Shown: piece by piece, positions 7,812-12,937 of the stretch
How positions within the stretch are numbered: the stretch's first letter is position 1
Layout of the letters: each line of letters begins with the position of its first letter
NCBI GenBank assembly: GCA_963520725.1
Contig: CAUQSG010000039.1
Location: 1 to 14,280, forward strand
Reading direction: 5' to 3'
Source of the DNA: JABCPE02 sp963520725
GTDB taxonomy: Bacteria > Bacteroidota > Bacteroidia > Flavobacteriales > Weeksellaceae
Length of the DNA: 14,280 bases
Made by a program: the position numbers and the translations under genes
Notes under the pieces: model-generated
The model's database searches: none
The model's input: the letters and a program-made list of their open reading frames with translations, nothing else
What the model was told of the DNA's origin: nothing

Positions 7812-7845
7812 TAATTTTCAAAAATAGTGGAAAATGAAAATAAAA
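7812..7845 (+). repeat. 34-bp perfect direct repeat, copy 1
   Basis: Identical to 8116-8149. It starts TAATTTTCAAAAATAGTGG and continues through the ATG and the first codons (MKIK) of the 7834 gene. It therefore carries the whole translation-initiation region of that gene. Confidence 0.95.
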
Positions 7846-8118
7846 TATTATAACATATTACCATCAGTAGTGATGATGATTCTCATCATTATGCATAACT
7901 GGGGAGTATCAGGGGGAGATATTTTAATTCAGTTTTCTATAATATTTGTGACATTTATACAGGTATTATATCAATCTGTTTTAAGAGTTTTTATAAAATT
8001 TGATTTATTTAGAAATATAAAGGAATTATTGTTGGTTGGAGCTATTATCTTTTTATTAATAATTCTATATTTTCAAGTTTTATATGCATACCATCATTAT
8101 GTATTAAAATGGTATTAA
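7834..8118 (+). CDS. Small three-helix membrane protein inside a repeat-bounded cassette
   Basis: This encodes 94 residues. Hydrophobic segments at about 8-20, 30-50 and 65-85 suggest three transmembrane helices, with a His/Tyr-rich C-terminal tail (YAYHHYVLKWY). No family is recognised. Its start lies in copy 1 of a 34-bp repeat, and its TAA stop (8116-8118) is the first three bases of copy 2. The gene is thus exactly one repeat unit (304 bp from repeat start to repeat start). Recombination between copies would remove it cleanly and leave the next gene with an unchanged start region. Small membrane proteins of this kind can be immunity proteins against pore-forming or membrane-active toxins, but nothing here proves that. 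Confidence 0.7.
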   Translation: MKIKYYNILPSVVMMILIIMHNWGVSGGDILIQFSIIFVTFIQVLYQSVLRVFIKFDLFRNIKELLLVGAIIFLLIILYFQVLYAYHHYVLKWY

Positions 8119-8149
8119 TTTTCAAAAATAGTGGAAAATGAAAATAAAA
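8116..8149 (+). repeat. 34-bp perfect direct repeat, copy 2
   Basis: Identical to 7812-7845. It begins with the TAA stop of the 7834 gene and ends after the MKIK codons of the 8138 gene. The spacing between copies is 304 bp. Sequence on either side of the two copies differs, so the homology is confined to the initiation region. Confidence 0.95.
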
Positions 8150-8590
8150 GGCGTAGTGCAAGATGATGATTCTATTATTTTTTATAAAAATGATGAAGTT
8201 TTTATCTATATGACTAGAAAAACCAAATGGGGCGGAAGAGTTTATGGCGAAATATATGATGCAAATGATAAACTTTTGCTTAAGGTAAAATCGTTTCTTT
8301 GGCTGGGAATGAAAATTACATATCAGAATTTAGGACTTCCCATTTCTAATGTAAGTTTTTATTTATATGATAGATTTATACTTGGAAAAAAAGACAAAAT
8401 AGAATTTTTTTATTTTCTAATATATTATAGATTGTATTGGAACAACAAATTTATTGCAGATGTAAAACCTGTGGATTTACTGAAATATAATACCCATTTA
8501 GAAATCGATTTCAATACTAAAGATGAATTAAAAATATACTATTCTACTATACTTTTCTGCACAACTATTTTATATGCGGATTTATATTAA
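8138..8590 (+). CDS. Hypothetical protein, beta-rich, possibly tubby/LURP-like
   Basis: This encodes 150 residues. The first 12 bases match the start of the preceding gene because both lie in the 34-bp repeat, but the rest is unrelated. The sequence suggests successive beta strands: SIIFYKNDEVFIYM, GRVYGEIYDANDKLLLKV, WLGMKITYQNLG. An aromatic central segment (KIEFFYFLIYYRLYW, 88-102) follows, and then further strands. The strand-turn pattern with YDANDKLLLKVKS is like the barrel of tubby C-terminal/LURP-one domains, which I regard as a weak suggestion only. The C-terminal hydrophobic stretch (YYSTILFCTTILYADLY) may be a membrane-contacting helix or a core strand. No signal peptide is present. 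Confidence 0.75.
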   Translation: MKIKGVVQDDDSIIFYKNDEVFIYMTRKTKWGGRVYGEIYDANDKLLLKVKSFLWLGMKITYQNLGLPISNVSFYLYDRFILGKKDKIEFFYFLIYYRLYWNNKFIADVKPVDLLKYNTHLEIDFNTKDELKIYYSTILFCTTILYADLY

Positions 8591-8657
8591 ACAATGCCAA
8601 TGATATGCTTATCAAAACAACAATTAAAAATATCAATAAACAGAAAAAAGTAAAAAA

Positions 8658-9230
8658 ATGAAACTGCATTATTTATTAATAATAATATTATTAGTAGCAT
8701 GTAAAGACAAATGTAAAAATATAAAGATTTTGGATTTTCCTAAGGACATAAAAATAATGAGTTCTAATAAGCAAATCTGTGATAATGAGCATTATAACTT
8801 TGGGAAACCTTTTGTGATGGAATATAATGATGAGAATTATAGCTTGTTTCATTATAATGAAAAAATAAAAATTTTAGTGGATAAAAGAGTAAATATCATA
8901 CTCTGCATAAAAACTAATGAAGCCAATAATTTTGATATTATATTTAACTCTAAAGACCAATTTACCTATAGAATAGAAGAACTAATATTTTTAGATAAAA
9001 ACTTAATTCCTCTCTATGCTATACGAGAATTAGGGATATATCAGTACACCCATGATGTTAGAAATAAAAAAATAAAATTTGCTTTGATAGATGATAATAA
9101 AATAGACTTTAATAAAATCAAATATAAAGATATTCTTAATATTTATAGAAATCTGAAACCAAAGAAAATTTCAGATAAAGAATATAATGAAAATCCATAC
9201 TATACATATCCCTTTGCTTGGGAATGGTAG
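8658..9230 (+). CDS. Lipoprotein of unknown function
   Basis: This encodes 190 residues. The N-terminus MKLHYLLIIILLVAC is a short type II signal peptide with lipobox L-V-A-C, so Cys15 should be lipidated. The following Lys-Asp-Lys fits the charged +2/+3 positions reported for surface-exported lipoproteins of Flavobacteriia, but surface exposure is inference. The mature part (about 175 residues) is rich in Asn, Ile and Lys and has three further cysteines (Cys19, Cys41, Cys83). It ends in an aromatic tail (YYTYPFAWEW). No domain is recognised. The start codon is fixed by the signal peptide. It lies 67 nt after the 8138 gene, in the same direction. Confidence 0.85.
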   Translation: MKLHYLLIIILLVACKDKCKNIKILDFPKDIKIMSSNKQICDNEHYNFGKPFVMEYNDENYSLFHYNEKIKILVDKRVNIILCIKTNEANNFDIIFNSKDQFTYRIEELIFLDKNLIPLYAIRELGIYQYTHDVRNKKIKFALIDDNKIDFNKIKYKDILNIYRNLKPKKISDKEYNENPYYTYPFAWEW

Positions 9231-9279
9231 GTAATGTTTCAGATTATTAAAATGAAAACACAGTGAAAATAAGAGAGAT

Positions 9280-9672
9280 ATGAGCAAAGGGCAAAAAAGA
9301 AGTAATAAAGTAATAATATTATTTTTATTACAGGGATTATTGACATTTATATGTTTTTTTATACTACTCCTTAATAGTAAATATACAGGTGGTCAAATAG
9401 GTATGGCTCCGCTTGTATTAATGAAAATATTATTTTTTCAAATAATAATCATATTGGTAGTTTATACAATGCTATATAGATACATAAAATCAGCATATGT
9501 TTATCTTATTATGAATATGTTCTTTTTTCTTATAATGTTATATAAGGATTTTTCAAAAAGTTATAGATATGTGTGTGAAGATAATTTAGATGGATTTTTT
9601 ATAAGAAGCGCTCTATTATCTATTATTTTATCTACTATTTTAGTAAGTATAATTTGTAAAAAGAATGGGTAA
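9280..9672 (+). CDS. Small four-helix membrane protein
   Basis: This encodes 130 residues. A basic N-terminus (MSKGQKRSNK) is followed by hydrophobic segments at about 11-31, 44-65, 72-88 and 107-126, giving four probable transmembrane helices with both ends in the cytoplasm. Polar connectors include SKYTGGQIGMAP after helix 1 and KDFSKSYRYVCEDNLDG before helix 4. No family is recognised. It is one of several tiny integral membrane proteins in this AT-rich block, all in the same direction. Confidence 0.75.
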   Translation: MSKGQKRSNKVIILFLLQGLLTFICFFILLLNSKYTGGQIGMAPLVLMKILFFQIIIILVVYTMLYRYIKSAYVYLIMNMFFFLIMLYKDFSKSYRYVCEDNLDGFFIRSALLSIILSTILVSIICKKNG

Positions 9673-9913
9673 TGTCTATTGTTTTGATATTAGAAAATTC
9701 ACAATAAAACCATAAAATAATTAGAAAAATATAAACGAGAGAACACCGAACATTCACCGAAGGATTACCGAAGGGACAACGAAGGAAGAAAGCAGATGGT
9801 AAATTATCAAATTCTTAAAAATAAAAGCAAATATTTGAGAAAAATATAAAAAGAAGAAATGCAACTTTCTGGATTTGAGAGCCTATAAGATTAAACAATA
9901 CAAATATCAAGGA
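9673..9913 (+). other. Gene-poor gap with a GC-richer 11-nt imperfect repeat
   Basis: No complete gene is visible. At 9745-9788 the phrase ACCGAAnnnnn recurs with an 11-nt period: ACCGAACATTC, ACCGAAGGATT, ACCGAAGGGACA, then a degenerate ACGAAGGAAG. It lies in a stretch (about 9735-9800) that is clearly richer in G and C than its surroundings. All three frames across it stay open for a while. The longest run (from about 9721 to 9849) reads KYKRENTEHSPKDYRRDN and on to a TAA, without an ATG before it, so it may be the stump of a lost gene. A minor in-frame TTG start for the next gene lies at 9875 but is not preferred. Confidence 0.5.
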
Positions 9914-10066
9914 ATGAACAACAAAAGAATAAAAAATGTATTTCTCTTAATTATATTTGTAATAATTCTTTATCTTACATATAAAGGTTTTGTTTATTGG
10001 AATTATAATCTTTTTAAAGAACAAAAACAAGTAGAAACATGGAATAGCAGAGTAAAAAAACAATGA
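9914..10066 (+). CDS. Tiny single-pass membrane protein
   Basis: This encodes 50 residues from the ATG at 9914. A TTG 39 nt upstream (9875) would add 13 residues but is less likely. A basic N-terminus (MNNKRIKN) is followed by one transmembrane helix at about 8-29 (VFLLIIFVIILYLTYKGFV) and a polar tail rich in Lys and Gln. It is a single-pass protein with its N-terminus probably in the cytoplasm, or an uncleaved signal anchor. Its TGA overlaps the ATG of the next gene in an ATGA arrangement, which implies translational coupling and perhaps a joint function at the membrane. Confidence 0.65.
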   Translation: MNNKRIKNVFLLIIFVIILYLTYKGFVYWNYNLFKEQKQVETWNSRVKKQ

Positions 10067-10464
10067 AAACAAATTATAAAATATTATTTGCAGTATTGTT
10101 TGTATTTATAGCTTTTTTGGGAATGTATTTATTTTCATTTTACAAATTTGTTACGGATACAGAAGATGTGAAATTAAGCGGTTATATTTATGATGAAAAA
10201 ACTAGACAGCCTATCCCAAATACTCTCATAATGATAATAAGTGAGCGATACGAAGATGATAATGGTAATACAAATTATGATGAATATTTAGGAAAAGATA
10301 CCATAAAACTCTATTCCGATAGTAAAGGATATTATTCAACAATTATAGAGAAAACCGCTTTTGTATCGTTATATTTCAAAAAAGAAGGTTATGTCCAGAA
10401 GAAAATAGAAGGAGAATATCCAGAGAAACAAATGAATTATAAAGTGTATTTAAAGAAAGAGTAA
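10063..10464 (+). CDS. Membrane-anchored carboxypeptidase-regulatory-like domain protein
   Basis: This encodes 133 residues. A signal anchor at about 6-28 is followed by a beta-sandwich domain of the carboxypeptidase regulatory-like type. KLSGYIYDEKTRQPIPNTLI (37-56) is the characteristic first strand pair, with the x-G-x-[IV]-x-D-x-x-T-x-x-P-[IL]-x-x pattern. SDSKGYYSTIIE (85-96) is the D-x-x-G-x-[YF] turn, and SLYFKKEGYVQKKI (102-115) is the final strand pair. Such domains sit outside the cytoplasmic membrane and usually serve binding or structural roles. No enzyme is attached here. The gene overlaps the preceding tiny membrane gene by 4 nt. It is followed by a terminator at 10539-10568, so it ends the accessory block. 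Confidence 0.8.
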   Translation: MKTNYKILFAVLFVFIAFLGMYLFSFYKFVTDTEDVKLSGYIYDEKTRQPIPNTLIMIISERYEDDNGNTNYDEYLGKDTIKLYSDSKGYYSTIIEKTAFVSLYFKKEGYVQKKIEGEYPEKQMNYKVYLKKE

Positions 10465-10538
10465 TTTTGTGTAATATGCATGTTTTCAATCACTTATAAA
10501 AGTAAAGCTATTAAAAACTAAATATTATCCAAAAAAAT

Positions 10539-10568
10539 AATAGGGACTTTTCACGAAGTCCCTATTTT
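10539..10568 (+). terminator. Intrinsic terminator between the accessory block and the hsd locus
   Basis: AATAGGGACTT (10539-10549) pairs perfectly with AAGTCCCTATT (10556-10566) across a TTCACG loop, and TTTT follows. The flanking A-run at 10531-10537 makes it workable on the minus strand as well. It lies only 20 nt before the first possible start of the truncated hsdS. Confidence 0.85.
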
Positions 10569-10587
10569 AGTTCTTTGTTTCTGTAAT

Positions 10588-11778
10588 GTGTTGATTTACA
10601 GGTATTATTGTGGAGCTGGAGGTACCCCAAGTACAGATGTAGAGGAATATTGGGGGGGGGATATAGGTTGGATAGGTTCAGGAGAATTAAAAAATAATAT
10701 TATTCGATACCCAACAAAATATATTACTACAGAAGGGTTACAACAAAGTTCAACAAAACTACTACCCCAAAACACAACTGTCCTTGCTATGACAGGAGCA
10801 ACCTTAGGAAAAATAGGATTTTTAAATTTTGAATGTTGTGGAAATCAATCTGTTGCAGGGTTTGTGAATTTAGTAAATTTAGATTCTAAATTTTTGTATT
10901 ATTATCTTCAAAGGATAACAAAACAGATTGAATCTTTGGCAGGAGGTGGAGCTCAAGCAGGGATAAATAAATCAAATATAGAAAATATAAATATTAAAAT
11001 TCCTTCTCTTAAGGAGCAACAAAAAATTGCCAATTGTCTTTCATCTTTAGATGAACTTATTGAGGCGCAGGAGGAAAAACTAAAATTGCTTAAAGAGCAT
11101 AAAAAAGGTTTGATGCAGCAGCTTTTCCCGCAAGTCAATGATAATCATGATGTTATAGGGGGGGGTAACTTGCCAAAGCTTCGTTTTCCAGAATTTATAA
11201 ATGATGGGGCATGGGAGGAGAAAACGCTGGGGGAAATTTCATTTTCAATTTTTGATGGGACACATCAAACACCAAAATATACAGAAGAAGGAATACCATT
11301 TTTTAGTGTTGAAAATCTAATAAGTAAAAATAAGAATAAATTCATTTCGAAGGAGGATTATTTAATTTTAACGGCTAAAAATAAACCTGAAAAAGATGAT
11401 ATTCTGATTACAAGAATTGGAAATATTGGATTTTCAACTGTAGTAAGTTGGGATTACGAATTCAGTATTTATGTAACACTTGCTACTGTAAAAAAATCGG
11501 ATAAATTCATTCCGCATTATTTAAATGGATATTTTCAATCAGAAGTATATCAGAAAGAAATTCGCAGTAAATCATTATTAAATGCAGTTCCCATGAAAAT
11601 TAACATGAATGACCTGCGAAATACAAAAGTTTTATTACCAACAATAAAAGAACAACAAAAAATAGCTGATTGTCTTTCATCTTTGGATGAAACCATAGAA
11701 GCACAAGACCAAAAAATAGAGTTATTAAAACAACATAAAAAAGGACTAATGCAGGGATTGTTTCCTGTAATGAATTAA
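10588..11778 (+). CDS. hsdS: Type I restriction-modification specificity subunit, 5'-truncated
   Basis: This encodes up to 396 residues from a GTG. HsdS directs the methyltransferase and restriction complex to a bipartite DNA target. The first recognition domain begins abruptly with CGAGGTPSTDVEEYWGGD and ends at the first conserved helix (142-181: KEQQKIANCLSSLDE...LLKEHKKGLMQQLFP). After a glycine linker (191-193), the second domain starts with PKLRFPEF and WEEKTLGEISF and ends at the second helix (354-393, KEQQKIADCLSSLDE...KKGLMQGLFP). The two helices are near-copies, as expected for HsdS. The first half lacks the usual lead-in (roughly 20-30 residues, compare PKLRFPEF...WEEKTLGE in the second half). 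The open frame upstream runs into the terminator without an ATG, so the GTG is only formal. G9 (10652-10660) and G8 (11158-11165) runs are inside the coding sequence. It lies 5 nt before the prrC-like gene. It may be a silent or remnant copy. Confidence 0.85.
   Translation: MLIYRYYCGAGGTPSTDVEEYWGGDIGWIGSGELKNNIIRYPTKYITTEGLQQSSTKLLPQNTTVLAMTGATLGKIGFLNFECCGNQSVAGFVNLVNLDSKFLYYYLQRITKQIESLAGGGAQAGINKSNIENINIKIPSLKEQQKIANCLSSLDELIEAQEEKLKLLKEHKKGLMQQLFPQVNDNHDVIGGGNLPKLRFPEFINDGAWEEKTLGEISFSIFDGTHQTPKYTEEGIPFFSVENLISKNKNKFISKEDYLILTAKNKPEKDDILITRIGNIGFSTVVSWDYEFSIYVTLATVKKSDKFIPHYLNGYFQSEVYQKEIRSKSLLNAVPMKINMNDLRNTKVLLPTIKEQQKIADCLSSLDETIEAQDQKIELLKQHKKGLMQGLFPVMN
10652..10660 (+). repeat. G9 homopolymer in hsdS
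   Basis: Nine consecutive G in the codons for Trp22-Gly-Gly-Asp of hsdS. At this length the frame is open. With eight G the next codons are ATA TAG, a stop. With ten G the frame ends at a TAA about 12 codons later. It is a typical slippage-prone tract in otherwise AT-rich DNA. Confidence 0.95.
11158..11165 (+). repeat. G8 homopolymer in the HsdS linker
   Basis: Eight consecutive G encode Gly191-193 between the two halves of HsdS and are followed directly by TAAC. With nine G the frame reads GGG GGG GGG TAA and stops at once. With seven it stops at a TAA twelve codons after the tract. Confidence 0.95.
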
Positions 11779-11783
11779 AAAAA

Positions 11784-12923
11784 ATGAATACAGTAGTAAA
11801 TTTTGGAGCTTTAACAGAAATTGCTGAGAATTTTCGAGAAAAATTAACAGAAGAGGGTAGAAAAGAGAAAGATTTGATACTCATTTTTGCTCACAATGGA
11901 ATAGGAAAAACCAGACTTTCCATGGAGTTTAAACAAATAGGCAAAACTTTTGATGAAGATGGAAATGTAACAAGTAGAGATACTTTGTATTTCAATGCAT
12001 TTACAGAAGATTTATTTTTTTGGAACAATGATTTAGAAAATGATACAAATAGATTTCTTGAGCTAAAATCTGAATCTGCATTTTTTGAAGGATTACGCGA
12101 ATTAGATTTAAATAGCAAGGTAGAGGCATTTTTCCGTAATTATACTGATTTACATTTTGATATTGACTATGATAATTATGTTGTGCGTTTTTCAAGAAGT
12201 ATAGTTATTGAAGGTAATCAACAAATGATAGAGAATATTAAAATATCAAGAGGAGAAGAAACTCTATTTATCTGGTGTTTTTTTATGGCTATTTGTCAGT
12301 TAGTTATTGATAAAGATCCTGCTTATAGTTGGGTGAAATACATCTATATAGATGATCCAATCTCATCTTTAGACGAAAACAATGCCATTGCTATTGCTTG
12401 TGATTTATGTAATTTATTAATAACAAAGGATACAGAAGGGAAATTTAGTATGCCAATTAAAACAGTAATTTCAACTCATCATAGTTTATTTTTTAATGTA
12501 CTTCACAATCAATTTGGTAGAAAAGTCAAAAGTAAACGATATTTCTTACATGGTAAAGAAATGAATGGATATAGTTTACAAGATACTGAAGACACTCCCT
12601 TCTTTCATCATATAGCCATACTGAGCGAGCTAAAAAAAGTGGCAGAATCTGATAAAATTTATACATATCATTTCAATTCTCTAAGAAGTATTTTAGAAAA
12701 GACAGCTTCTTTTTTTGGATATGATAAAATTGATAAATGTATTAATCATTTAGATGATGAAATAGTTTTTGAACGAGCCTTACAATTATTTAGCCATGGT
12801 AGGTATTCCATATTCGACCCTAAAGAAATGAATAATGATAATAAAGATCTATTTAGACGAATATTAGATGGTTTTTTGAATAAATATGAATTCTATTTTC
12901 CCCAAATATTTAATGAAGAATAG
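11784..12923 (+). CDS. PrrC-like anticodon nuclease (ATPase linked to type I RM)
   Basis: This encodes 379 residues. The N-terminal part is an ABC/SMC-like ATPase: Walker A FAHNGIGKT (35-43), a signature-like SRGEE (155-159), Walker B YIYIDD (186-191) followed by PISSLD (D-loop, 192-197), and STHH (His232) as the H-motif. The C-terminal part has LRSILEK with Arg301 and Glu305, and LFSHGR with His338. E. coli PrrC (396 residues) uses Arg320, Glu324 and His356, so the spacing 4 and 33 here compares with 4 and 32 there. PrrC cleaves tRNA-Lys at the anticodon when phage proteins disable the type Ic restriction enzyme that holds it silent. The place of this gene between hsdS and hsdM, with 5-nt and 14-nt gaps, fits that role. 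There is no long coiled coil or zinc hook, which argues against RloC. The tRNA target cannot be read from sequence. A generic AAA ATPase is the alternative. Confidence 0.85.
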   Translation: MNTVVNFGALTEIAENFREKLTEEGRKEKDLILIFAHNGIGKTRLSMEFKQIGKTFDEDGNVTSRDTLYFNAFTEDLFFWNNDLENDTNRFLELKSESAFFEGLRELDLNSKVEAFFRNYTDLHFDIDYDNYVVRFSRSIVIEGNQQMIENIKISRGEETLFIWCFFMAICQLVIDKDPAYSWVKYIYIDDPISSLDENNAIAIACDLCNLLITKDTEGKFSMPIKTVISTHHSLFFNVLHNQFGRKVKSKRYFLHGKEMNGYSLQDTEDTPFFHHIAILSELKKVAESDKIYTYHFNSLRSILEKTASFFGYDKIDKCINHLDDEIVFERALQLFSHGRYSIFDPKEMNNDNKDLFRRILDGFLNKYEFYFPQIFNEE

Positions 12924-12937
12924 TAAATAACAACAGT

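Noticed and set aside
7812..8149. 34-bp repeats considered as insertion-sequence ends or target duplications
   Set aside because: The copies are direct, not inverted. They lie over start codons, and the DNA between them encodes a small membrane protein, not a transposase.
9745..9788. Short repeats considered as a CRISPR array
   Set aside because: The period is only 11 nt with no spacers and no cas genes, so it is not a CRISPR.
12001..12195. Minus-strand frames inside the PrrC-like gene (also 11600-11884 and 11891-12118)
   Set aside because: They are antisense to an intact gene with ordered ATPase motifs and show no features of their own.
11784..12923. Annotation as RloC rather than PrrC-like
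   Set aside because: RloC is much longer and carries a coiled coil with a zinc hook inside the ATPase. This protein is 379 residues without that insert.
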